Positions 41,505 through 53,300 of a DNA stretch of 64,000 nucleotides are shown here, one piece after another. The stretch is from Puccinia triticina (Eukaryota; Basidiomycota; Pucciniomycetes; Pucciniales; Pucciniaceae). The notes beneath the pieces are model-generated. The model made no database searches. It worked only from the letters and a program-made list of their open reading frames with translations, and was not told the origin of the DNA. Both the position numbers and the translations under genes were made by a program. The stretch covers positions 1,736,001 through 1,800,000 of the forward strand of contig NC_070568.1 in the NCBI RefSeq assembly GCF_026914185.1. Direction: 5' to 3'. Each line of letters starts with the position of its first letter. The stretch's first letter is position 1.

Positions 41505-41825
41505 CTACTCTGCACATAGCTGCCAATAGTGCCAAATTAATGCTGACCTCGGATGATAGTCCTGGCAAGATGAGGTAGTTTACAAAGACACTGGTTGGTG
41601 GGGTCTGCAATAGGTATCTGTTTTTTTTTGTGTTAGACGGAGAGGTATGGATATCTATAAGGCTGTTGATGCTGGTAGTCAAGAGAGTCAACCACTTGCC
41701 TCCCTTTCCCCCAACATGGGGTATGTATGTACCACATGTTTGGCTTTGGTCTATTCATTATAGAAGAGAAGACATATACTCAGCATCAGGCAGTTGATAA
41801 GGATAAAGATATGAAAGGGAAAAGC
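41505..41825. other. No gene seen between E and the split gene
   Basis: This is target DNA to the right of element E. No convincing ORF or repeat. Confidence 0.4.
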
Positions 41826-42779
41826 TCAAAGTGCTTTGAGGGGCGATGCTTGGTTATAAAAAGCTCGCCAAACAAGCCCGGCGGGTCTGCGCGCTCCTCC
41901 AGACTCAAGAGCAGCTCGTCCACGCTCAGAGGCTCGCCCGAACCCGCCTACTTCCGCCCGGAGATCCAACGCGGGAGCAGCAGCAGTGTGCCAATGTGCA
42001 AACACCGGCGTCCAGAACACGTAGTCTGGCGGCGGGAGACGCCGCTCAGGCAGCCGTGACACCGGCTGGTCCGTGCCGTTCTTCTTGTCTTCCGTTGCGG
42101 CAGCCTTGTCAAGACGCGTCAGAGGCGGACCAACGTTGGGATTGGGTGCTTCTTCCTCTGCAGGGGATTCAACCAACTGCACAGGCTGATGGGTATCGGG
42201 GGCAGGCAAAGATTCGAGATCGTCAGCCGGCTCGGATTTGTCGCAAGAAAGTAGCACAACTTGGTCTGGCTTGGTGTTGGGGACAATAGGCGGGGCTCCA
42301 AGGGATGAAGGATTGTCTTTCTCCGGCTTGTTGATATCAAGGGCAGATGCTAGTTTGCGATTGTCATCCGGCTCTGTTTCATCGCAAGAAAGTAGCACAA
42401 CTTGGTCTGGTTTGGTGTAAGGGACAATAGGCGCAGTATCTTCCTCTTCAACAACGCGCGGCTTGTTGATGATTGCGGCAGGGAAGAGGTCCTTGGTCGG
42501 AGCAGGCTCAGGAGCAAGCGGATGATTGAGGGGAGCACTATGCGGGCGCGAGTGATAGAACCAATAGACAAGTGCAGATGCTGCGGACATGCACAGGAGG
42601 AGGACCAAGCGGCTTTTGGCGGGGCTGTGACGCGGGGGGGTGTGGGGGGTCTGTGCTGGCGCGGCTGGTGGCGACGGTTTGGGGGGTATCGCGTGGGATG
42701 GGATGCCTTTGGACGCAGCATGGCAGGGGTGAGAAGACGCCGGCCGGGGCGCTGGGGGGCCGGGATCCGTGGGGGCACT

Positions 42780-43311
42780 TGTCAGGGCGCGTCTCTTTTG
42801 TGACGGCGCTCTGAATAGCTGAGCTAACACTAACTGTCGCAACACTCTGGTTGGAGCTCTACTCAACCGGCTCTGCGGGAGGATAAACCACGCCTCCGTA
42901 AGGAGGGGCTGATTGAAATTCTATTCAACCAGAGCCGCAATGCTCTTGTGCAAGTGCCCGACGGCAAGGAGAGAGGAGAGGGAACTCGGACTTACTGTTT
43001 ACCGGGTAAGCCGAGTGGAGGAGGAAGAAGAAAGAAAGGAAAGAGTTAGAAAAGCCCCAATCGCAGTATTCGAGTCTGTTTCGAATGCTACAAAGTAGTC
43101 GGGCGTGGTATCTTCTAAACTGAGGAATCTCCGCCACGGATGATTCCTCCTCACTTATACTATGTCGATCTGTTGATCCCTTGCTGCGGCTGCGCAGTTC
43201 CAGTTCACGCGTGCGGGTAGCGCGCTCTCTTTAGTAACAGGTCTTTAAGAGTTGCAGTCTCTAGCTGCTCTGTCCGCTGGCTGCGCTGTCAGGACTAGTA
43301 GCCTGCTGACA
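42780..43311 (-). repeat. 3' LTR of element H
   Basis: It is 532 bp. Compared with 55591-56140 it lacks an 18-bp stretch (aggtcaaagctgttaggg) and has a few substitutions. Confidence 0.9.
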
Positions 43312-46300
43312 CTCGCCACCCCAAAAAAGGACGGCTCTGATAGGAGTCGTCATGGTGTGCCTCTTGGAAGCTTGGAACTTGCGCAATAGAGTATCGGCAT
43401 TTTGAATTTGATCCTTCCGCAGCCATTTGTCAAAGTCTGTGGCTTTGTTCTTGAAGCGAGTCAGATACAGGCGGCAGTCTTGCCCTCTCACTCTGGCTAG
43501 TTTCTCGTCTAATATTTTGGACGCGACTAGACCTTCGAGGGGGTCTTCTTCCAGGTCTGGAACTATTGGTGTTGGTTCTTCCCTATGATCACCGGGCATG
43601 ACATATTTCTTCAGAAGGCTCACTGAAAGGTAGGATGTTTAAGGTCATACCCTTCTGTCAAAATCACCTCCACTGCATTCCTGCCGTGTAACGCTTTCAC
43701 AAAGAAAGGACCTACAAACGCATCTTTCAGCTTCCGGTTGCCGCCCAGATTTTGAAAGTTAACCGTAGAGACTAGGACTCGGTCCCCCACTTGGATATCA
43801 TGATCCCGGTGAGTCTTATCCCACCGGTCCTTGTTATACTGCACTGCTTCGGTTAGGCATTTACTAGCGTGCTGTTCTGCTTTCAACATAATTTCTTGGA
43901 ATCTCTCCGCTGATGGATGAAGCGTAACCGCCTTGCTAAGAAGCAAATCCCTTGGCATGTGCGGTATCCAACCCCGCTCCAGCTCAAACGGAGTCTTTCC
44001 TGTTGTTGCATGTATGCTGGAGTTGTACGCGTATTCAAGTGCTGGTAATAATGAAACCCAGTCATGCGTATACCCGTCCCCATCCTTGAATTGGAGGCCA
44101 AACGCGCAGTAACGCCTAATCATATCTTCCAATTTCTGTATCATCCTCTTGGCCAAACCATCGGTTTGCGGGTGATGGGCAGTGGAAAATGAGAGCTTTG
44201 ATCCCAGCAACTGAAAAAGGCTTTGCCAAAATTCAGACGTGAACTTGGGGTCCTGGTCTGTAATGATAACTTTTGGGCATCCAACATCGTGAATAATGGA
44301 GTTCCAGAATAGTAAAGCTACATCTAGAGCCGTGTTATCCTTATAACACGGTGAAAATCTAGCCCTCTTTGAAAAACGGTCCACCACTACTAGCACAGCG
44401 TTGAAGCTGTCTTTCCCGGCTGTTGGCAAGGCAGTAACAAAATCCATGTTAATCACTTCCCAACGTTGCTTGGGCTCCTCTATAGCTTGCAGCAATCCAA
44501 ACCTTTTACCCGTGGCTCTGTTTGCCTTCTGGCAACGATCACAGCTGTCGCAGTACTGCGCTACCCTTGTGGTCCATCCCGGCCACCAAGCTAGTACTCT
44601 AAGCCGTTCAGTGGTACGTTCTTTGGAGAAATGCCCTGAAGCCACGTTGTCATGACATTCATGCAGCATCAAATTGATGTGATCATTGTCCACAAGTACT
44701 AGTGCGCAATGATTACCGCTTCGATGGTATAGCAACCCATCTAGGAGGACAAATCTCCCTGCCGCAAAATTAGCTTTCCAGGGCTCTTCCAGTTGGCTTA
44801 CTAGATCTGGTTGTGAGTGCTTGGATCGGAGGATAGCCACCAAGGCCGCGGTGTTCTTGTCAATGTTGTAGCTTCCTTCTACCGAATCCCAGAACTCTAT
44901 TGACAGTCCGCTTATACTGATTGCCATGATCGGCACCTCCCGTTCAACTTCTTCCTCATCTGCCGCTGGGTTATCCTTGTTGTTAGGTAGGGCCCATCTC
45001 GACAGGCCATCTGCGTTCTTATGGATAAGTCCAACGCCATGAGTAATAGTCATGGATCCTCGCCACTCCTGGATGGAGATTTGCCATCGCATCATGTGTC
45101 TGCTTGGTGTCTTCATGTTCAAAAGCGACTTCAGCGCTACACAATCCGTGATTACCTCAAACACACAACCATCAAGATAATAATAGAGTTTTTCTAAAGC
45201 CCACACTAGGCACAAACACTCTAGTTGGGACGCACCGTACCTTTTTTCCGACTCTTTCAGCTGTCAGGAAATGAAACAGATTGGGCCTTCTATTTCTTTG
45301 TCTCCAACCATCTGTATTTGATGCAAAGCTGCACCAAGTCCTTCCATGCACGCGTCAACATAGAGTTTGAAAGGCCTCTTAGGGTCAGGGTGAAACAGTA
45401 ACGGTGCAGTGGTGAGTGCAATCCTCAACGCTTTATAAGCTTCTATCCTCTCTTGCGTCATCTCAAAGCCGACATTAGGACTGCATATTTTGTAGAGCGA
45501 CGACGACATGAGGTTGAAATCTTTTATATGCAGCCTGCAATTACCTGCAAACCCCAGAAACGACTGCAATTCCTTAACATTTGATGGTATGGGTTTCAGC
45601 AAAACTGCCGCTACCCGGTGCAGATCTACTGCGAGTGATAGCCCATTAACAATATGACACAAAGCCTTTAGCTCGGAAAATCCAAAAGAACATTTAGTCA
45701 AAGAGATCTTCATCTTCATGTCTTTAATCCTTCCTAAGACTATCGCTAGCTTAGTGAGGTGCTCCTCCCATGTGTTAGTAAACACAATGATATCGTCAAT
45801 GTATATTATTAACCACAGTTCACTAAGCTCTCTCCTGAATTCATTATCCATCATGCGCTGGAAATGCGAGGGCGCATTTTTAATGCCAAACGGCATACGC
45901 AAATATTCATGGATCCCCATGTGTGATATGATCCGCAGGTACTTCCTGCTACTAGGTGCAACTTGGTTTTGATGAAAACCCTTCAGAACATCCATGCACG
46001 TGATATATTTGGCCCCGTGAAGCTTAGTAAGAGACTCAGTGATCTTGGGCATTGGGTACCTATCTGGAGTGGTATAAGAGTTCAAGGCTCTGAAATCTCC
46101 TACGAGTCTGGATTTACCGTTATGCCATGCTATGATTACCGGGGTTGTAATGTCAACTCCCTCATTTGAACCAACTTTCCGCAGAATACCCATTCGTGTG
46201 AGGAGAGAGATATGCTCCTCAATGGCCTCTCTATTGCGCGGGCTGGCCGGATAGGGGGACTTCCTGAGAGCTAACGGGTAGGGCTTTTCTACTGTGAGGG

Positions 46301-49214
46301 TGATTTCTACCTCATGTCCTCGGATTGAGCCAAAGGGCTGGTCAGGTGTAGCAAAAGCTGACTTAAACTGCTCCAGGACAGACAATAGCTTCATTGTTTG
46401 GGTTTCGTTGAGTGCTGGGTTAAACTTTGCGTCACGCCTTGCTTCTTCCGGGAATGACATCGTACTACTAGGTGTCTCCAATATGGAGTTGATAGATTCA
46501 TCAAAATCAAAGACTCGCTTGCCTACTGCAAACCTCCTCCTACCATCGTTGAGCAGTGATATCTTGTAATGGACTAGGTAGTCGTTCCCAAGCAAGAAAT
46601 ACCTCGCTGTCATGTTATCCATAACTACAAATTTAACCACAAACTTGATATTCTGCAGTACCAGTTTGATATTCACCACCCCCAACGGCAGCAGCGATCC
46701 TGATGCGCTACGGAATTTTCCTGGTGCAATAGGTAAGACATATTTAGTCCAGCCTGGACAGAACTTAGATAGATAATCCTTACTCACTACCGACCGGACT
46801 GCCCCACTGTCTAACAAAACAAAACAGTCTTTGTCACAGCAGCTCATCTGTACCAGATTGTTTCGGCCGGATAGCGAGTCTATTACAAAGGTTTGATTGG
46901 AGTTTCCTCCAATAACAGGCTCTTCGATATCTATGTCGCTTCCCATTTCTGCATCTTGGTCTACTCCCTGGTTTTCTTCAACGCAGTTGACATTTTTTGG
47001 ACACTTGCGCGATGTATGCCCGCTTTCTTTGCAAGAGTAGCACTTGATTTCCGTCTGGCCTACTTTTGGTTTCTCTGACCCTGCATTCAAGGGCCTAGGA
47101 CTAGAGACTGGTGCTGTTTTCGCAGGGAACCTTCGCCTCCCTAGCCGGGTCTTATCGCAGATATCTTCCAGAATATTGATGAAGGAGCTCATGTCTGTAT
47201 CTGGTACTTTCATAGCGGTCTTAGCGGCATATTCTACCTCATTGTCCATGAGACCAAGCAGCTTAAAATTTATAGACTCTTGGTCTGTGGACGGTGCAAA
47301 ACATTTTAATCGGTTGTATTGTCTTGTTACCCACTGTGCTGGTGCTGTTTCTCCCGGTACAAATCTGTCAGACTCAAAAGCTGTTTGCTTCTTACACTTC
47401 CAGGCCGAGTGCCCAAACTTTTTGCATATTTCTGTTCTCCAGAAAGACCAAGTTGGATTCTCATGAGAAATTCGCATTGTCTCGTACCAGGAAAGCGCAG
47501 TACCTGTCAACATGGTGAGTAACTTGAGCACTATGACCTCGTCATCTACATGGCCGTCCTTTTTGGCTGTGTCAATCCACTGGACAAACCTCAAGTGATC
47601 GTACTCGCCTTCCCCAGAGAATGTAGGCCAATCTGATTTTGACATTGCATGATTAAGTCTCCTTTTAAGCTCGGGGTCGATGCCTAATCCATTTGAGTTG
47701 ACCTCTGTTTGCTGTCTATAACCTGATGCTCCATCTGCAACGTTGTAGTGGTGTAGCGGCGGCGCTGCTTGCTGTCGGAGGGACTGAACTGTCGCCGTCA
47801 GACCTGATATTTCTTCTCTCAATCGCGCTCCTTCAGAACAATACTGACTCATCATCCTATCTATCTTATCATTGAGATTTAAGAAGTCAACTCTCTGATT
47901 TTCACTTTGCTCCTCTAACTTTTGCTCCACTTCTCCGCTAACTTGTGACTCGTCTGACGACGGGCGCAAACGGCGGATCTCACCGATCAGTTTCAACTCT
48001 AGAGTTGCAAAGCGATCATCCAACTGACTGGATAGCTCATTGGCAATCCTATCTGACCGAGCATTTTCCAGATTTGTCCTTGGTTGGTCTACTCGCTGAG
48101 ACAGTTTTTGCTCCAGTTGAAACACTCGAGCGCTCAGCTCTTGCACCTCGCTTATGAGTTTGGGATCAGTATGATCCATGCTCAATATTTTTGCCGTAGA
48201 CAGTTCACAGGAGCCTTGTATACACTCTCTTATCCTGCTCTCTAAAACTGCAAACTCATCTTGATTGGCCGAAGATTCCAATTTAGGAGGCAATTGTGAT
48301 TTCGTTAATTTGTCATTCAACTGATCAATACTATTTCTAATATTACTAACTGAAGTAGGCAAGTTAGTACAAATAGATGAAAGACCATTCAATGAAAATT
48401 TAACCGATTTAAAATTCTCGTTCAGCACATCTTTAATCAAGGGAAAGTTGTTCGCCATAGGGGTAGTAAGGTCCTTCTGCATATACTTAGAAAGAGCCGC
48501 GCGAAAGGATTCCGTACAACACATAGCCTGTTTGCTATTACCGTCCACTACTTGTTCGATCTCGCTGAACATCTTGCCTAAAAGTCTGCTGGCATCTGCT
48601 AGCGTTAGTGGTTCCAGTTCCCTTGGTTTGGAGACCTGGACTGTTCGATCGACTGGTAGCTCCCTTGAAGGGTTCTGCCCACTCAAAAGACCTCGTCGTA
48701 AATTGACTGCCTGAAGTTCGAGCCTCGCCTCATCCTTCTGTTCCGACCAGGTCCCCCTTGCTCCTCCGGTCCCTGGGGTTCTGCTTGCGCCCTCTGCTGA
48801 TTCACCCCCGGTCTGTCGTACTCCTGGTGCCGATGTTGCTCTCGGGGTTGATTGGCTGTACGACGGTTCGGCGGCTGGTGTTGAGTGCGGGGACGTCAAA
48901 GTGTGTGCGGGTTCCATCCCTCCGCTATGGACAACAAACGGTCTCTGCCGATCAGTTTCTCGAGGCTGCTGTGACTCGCCATCGCCTGCTCCAACAAAAG
49001 AGCCATCGCCTCTTGATTGCTCCCGGCCTGCGCTTCCAAGTAGCCCCTCCTGAAGTTCAGGTGCAATTGGAGGAGTATTGCCGTCGTCGGGTTGAAGTTT
49101 AGCCTTATTTCCTCCGCGCTTAAATTCCCCTGCGGGAACGAGCGGCGGTTTTGCTGACCTAGTGGAAGAAGATTGGGAACCAACTTTAGGTTCTGCCTTC
49201 TTAGGGGGAGTCAT
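43261..49214 (-). pseudogene. Gag-Pol polyprotein of element H
   Basis: From ATG 49214 the order matches B. The Gag core has WPTFSGEGEYDHLRFVQW (about residue 540). A CCHC knuckle CYSCKESGHTSRKC lies at about 726 and protease LLDSGA at about 800. RT with YIDDIIVF is at about 1138. RNase H, integrase (HHCC, MDFV, TDQDPKF, LAKRM) and a C-terminal chromodomain follow. Two defects are seen. TGA at 45264-45266 stands where B has an Arg codon (FISRQLK). A one-base deletion near 43621 (after KHPTF) shifts the frame before the chromodomain. The LAKRM reading has Lys beside the catalytic position, where B has LAERM, so the third acidic residue of the DDE triad is changed too. The copy is dead. Confidence 0.92.
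48683..49183 (-). CDS. +1 overlapping frame in gag of element H
   Basis: The +1 frame is open from just after the gag ATG (the codons overlap as ATGA) to 48685, with a single TGA at 48896-48898. It contains MALLLEQAMASHSS, LIGRDRLL and GWNP, which align without gaps over about 50 residues to the overlapping ORF of B. A basic, Gln/Arg-rich tail with RNRRMRRG follows the TGA. There is no early ATG in this frame, so initiation at TTG or CTG, frameshifting or splicing would be needed, or the start was lost. It is probably a decayed copy of the same accessory protein. Confidence 0.4.
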
Positions 49215-49229
49215 GATAAGTACGAGCTA

Positions 49230-49788
49230 CTAACCGGTACCTGTGATTTCAATGCTAGATCCTGAGTCTGAGGCTGGCCTACGAACTGTATTGTTATCTC
49301 CGATTACAGTATCTGGTCTATCGTCTCCTGTCAAGAGTCTTTCTACGCCTACTGTTGATGGACCCGGTCTTGTCAAGTCGCGTTGGATATCGGCAGTCGA
49401 ATGACTGCTGTTGCTGGACGTTTCTCTAGCTCTCACTTCTGCGATAAGTCTGTCCACTACTGGGTGTGATCGACGTTTCGGGGCTGATAAAGCCGGATCA
49501 ATCAGGGGTTCGGTGCTGCCGGTAGCTAGAGCTGGATCTATGAGGGGTACCAAGCTCCTGCTTGCTTGATTTGCTGTTTTTCCCGTGCGACGAAAAAGAC
49601 TATCAAATAGATCTCCGACTCCGTTATCGGATGCAGGTTGGTCGCGAATAACCGGATTCGTCCTAGGCGCCTCTGGGTTGCTCCTAGTATCCGATTGGAA
49701 GAATTGGTCTAGGGAAGTCTGCCTGCCCGACACTAAGAATATAGAAGGGATAAAGAATGGAATTAGAAGGAAATACAAGCCTGATTTA
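49230..49788 (-). CDS. Leader ORF of element H upstream of gag
   Basis: An open frame in phase with gag ends in two TAG stops 16 nt before the gag ATG. Its start lies near or beyond the copia insertion at 49789. The region includes a hydrophobic stretch (LYFLLIPFFIPSIFLV) and then polar sequence with DQFFQSD and VDRLIAEVRARE. It corresponds in position to the leader ORFs of B, but no sequence match is obvious. Confidence 0.35.
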
Positions 49789-50325
49789 TGTAGGATTATG
49801 GACCCAGACCCCCACCCGCAGCTACCCGCAAGGAAGCTCGCGCGGTTAACCCCAGACGCGCAGCATTCCGCAAGGAAGCTCGCAACCAGAATAAGCCCAG
49901 CTGCTAAGAAAGGTAAGCTGATTAAGCCCCTTTCGCAGTACAAAGCCCCAGACCACAAGCTGACAAACATCGCTTTGACGATCGCAGCCGAGGATCAACC
50001 AGCAAGAACCGCACAGGCCAAAGCCCAGCCAAACAAACAAGAAAGACCAACCTTAACTCTTGCGGATCGACTCGGACCCAGAAAGAAACAAGACTCACTC
50101 GTAAGACTATCGGAGGTGCAAGCACCCGACTCACAGCAATACCACCCGTTCCGACAGGACAAGGCCAAGCTGCTACGCTGATTGGTCCCCGTCTCGTCTT
50201 GTATCCAAGTTCAGACAGACCCCGATCTCACGATTGACGGTACCAGACCCAGAACCAAGCAACCGGACAGAAGGTCCCTAAGCAAGCATCCTCCAGCGTT
50301 GCTTTTAGTTGTTTGAATTCTTTTA
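49789..50325 (+). repeat. 5' LTR of copia element I
   Basis: It starts TGTAGGATTATGG and ends GAATTCTTTTA. The end is set by matching the 3' copy and the TSD; it is not the canonical CA. It contains an open frame of about 130 codons that is also translated at the end of pol. Confidence 0.9.
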
Positions 50326-50386
50326 GATTTACAGTCTCGAGCTGCTCTTGCAAATCACCTCAAATCACAACTGAAAGCAACACCGG

Positions 50387-53300
50387 ATGGCCAACCCCAA
50401 AGATCCTAAGGCTCCCAGCACTCGAGCCAGCGTGGAGCGCGCATCTCAGTCAAGGAACACCGCGAACCGGAATGACGCCTATAGCCCGGACAAAGACCAC
50501 GTAAACGTCCCGAAATTCGACGGTTCTAACTTCCCGCTGTGGGAGCGCAAAATTAAGATGCACCTGCGTCCACGGTATCTCGAATCCTACTTGGATGAGC
50601 CAATGTCAACTGACCCGGACGAAGACGAGCTCCAAGGCGCCTTGCGGACTTGCAGCATTCTGAGTGAAGCAATATCCAACGCAATATTCACGAGCGTAAT
50701 CAACAACGATAACGAACAAGACCCACACGCTATCTGGACTGACATCAAGACAATCTACGCGTCCGACTCACTCCTTTCAGTGTTCCAAGTCTGGAACAAG
50801 TGGCTAGATATTCAATACAACAAAGATATGAACAGCTACATTACGGAGATGGAGGAAAGTTTAGCTGAGTTCAGTTTGCTTGGTCTAAAAGTCCCGGACG
50901 TTTTAGTAGGCTGTGGAATCGTCGGAAAAATCACGAAGAGGCGACCATTGCTCATGCAGGCGCTGTTCGCCGATCTGAAAGCGCTGGCGAAGCCCAAAGA
51001 AATCATCGCTAAACTACGAGACATTGGAAGACATGAAACCGCGACAAAGAGGAAATATGTCGAGGATCCAGAACCCACCTCCACCGCTCTCGCCACCGGA
51101 ACCAGTCGCCGACCTCCGAGGAAATCTAAAGGCCCCAAAGCAAGCGGATCAGGAAACTCAGACGTGCGATGCAGCAACGGCAAGCACAACCCAAGAGCAA
51201 CGACTCACGTCGAGGCCGACTGTTGGACGATACATCCTCTATCGCGGCCGCAAGGCAGGCCGCTACAAGAAAAAGAGCGTCCGCAGAAGAAACAACGTAG
51301 TTCCTACCACGCTGAAGCGGACGATGATGACGACGAAGAAGAAGCTCAGCATGCCACCATAGCCAAACCGACCTTCACCTACAACATGACGACCCCAGAG
51401 AAACCGCTGTCCACGATCCTGGACTCGGGAGCGAGCAATCACATGCTCAACTCCCTCAGCTTCTTTGTACAGACCACCCCCGTCCACATAAGCATACTCA
51501 CCGGCAGCGGTAAATCCGAGCTCGTCGCCATCGCTCGAGGAACGGCAGAGTTGCATCTCCCAACTGGAGAGATCCTAGTTCTGCCAGGAGCACTCTATGT
51601 GCCTAATCTAACTCGAAACCTGGTCTCGATGATACAGTTGATGGATCGACAGGTAATCATCGGCGAGCGAAGCGGCTATTTTGAGGTTAAAATAGACAAC
51701 AACAAGCCATTCCAGGTTAACATTTCCAACGATCTCCTTGAGATCGCCGATGTCACCGCAGCCCCAACTTCCCCCACCGGTCTGGCCACGACGGCATCCA
51801 CTGCTTTATCAGACTTTCAAAAGTGGCATAATCGATTAGGCCACGCTAGTTCCGGACGAATCGCGCAAGCCGTGTCGGAGAAACTCAATCTGACAAAAAC
51901 GCATGCTTGCACTGCGTGCATGCAGGGCAAACTCACCCGGATACCGTGCAACGGAACCTTCAAATCTGTTGACGCCTCTCTCAGCGTTGTCCACGCCGAT
52001 CTGGTCGGCCCCATCTCTCCCCCAACGAATGGAGGCGCCAGGTACTTCCTAACACTCGTGGACCAGTACACCGGATACATCCACACGGTAATACTAAAGG
52101 AAAAGAGTCAAGCTTGTCAGGCGATAATCGACTTCCGAGTATTCTTCGAGAAGCAAACAGGTCACCAGATGAAGAAACTTATCTCTGACGGCGGTGGGGA
52201 GTTTGTGAACGGCACCTTAAGCGATCACCTCAAATCTCACGGGGTACAACACAACGTCGCGCCACCATACACCCCGCAGAACAACGGTATGGCCGAGCGC
52301 GCCAATAGGACCATAATCGACATGACGCGCTGCCTGATGATGCAAGCGAATTTAGCCCCGGAGTGGTGGGCCGAAGCGGTTCAAGCGGCCACCGCGACAA
52401 CCAACTGCCTTCCGTCGCTTGGAAAGAGCAAGGCATGTCCTCTTGAACTGATGTTCAAGCTCAAGCCGAACATCTCGTTCTTCCGGCCATTTGGCTGTCG
52501 AGTCTGGATTGTGAAGCCAAAACAGAAGCGCGAGTCAAAATTTTCTTCCATATCCTGGGAAGGCGTCCTGCTTGGCTATGAAAATGACTACTCGTCATAC
52601 CGGGTCTATCGCACCGAAGACAAAACCGTGGTCATCGCCAAGCACGTTCATTTCGACGAAACTACTTTTCCCGACTGTCCCGCTCTTAACAAGAGCTTCA
52701 CGGCACTGGGTAGCATCAAACTCCCTAGCTTCAAGCCCGATGAGCCGCTACCATTCGCCGAGGAGGACTCCCTGGCAGCGGATGATAGAGAAGAATCAGC
52801 AGAAGAGGAGCAGGAAGCGGAATCTCGTGACTTCGCCAGAATCATCACCGATCTTCGGTCAAGCAGCCCGACGAGCAACGCATCACCTGAACCTAGTCAT
52901 ATCGGACCCGTTCCTGCTTGTCAGCAACAAGCCCGAGCAGGCGGCAGTCGTTTCGCCTGGACGACGGCTCCGCCGCCCAAGGAAATCTCAAGCGGAATCG
53001 ACACAAGTAACATAATCACAGGGAAGCGCAACCGCCAGGCCTACTTGATAGAAATCGAGCTCGACCCAAAGAATCATCGTCAGGCCATGAATGGCAGGGA
53101 CCGAGACAGCTGGACCGAAGCCGAGAAAAGGGAAATCTCTAACATGGTTAAGCACCAAGTGTGGATCGTCCGAGCGCGCATTGACTCTGACGAGCCCATC
53201 CCATCCACCTGGGCATACCGGAGAAAACTTGGCCCCTCGAATGAGGTCATAGAATTCAAGGCGCGCATTTGCGCACAAGGATTCCGCCAAATTCACGGCA

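Noticed and set aside
49846..50134. Minus-strand Cys/Leu-rich frames in the copia LTR
   Set aside because: They are antisense shadows of the polyprotein end and the LTR, with no independent support.
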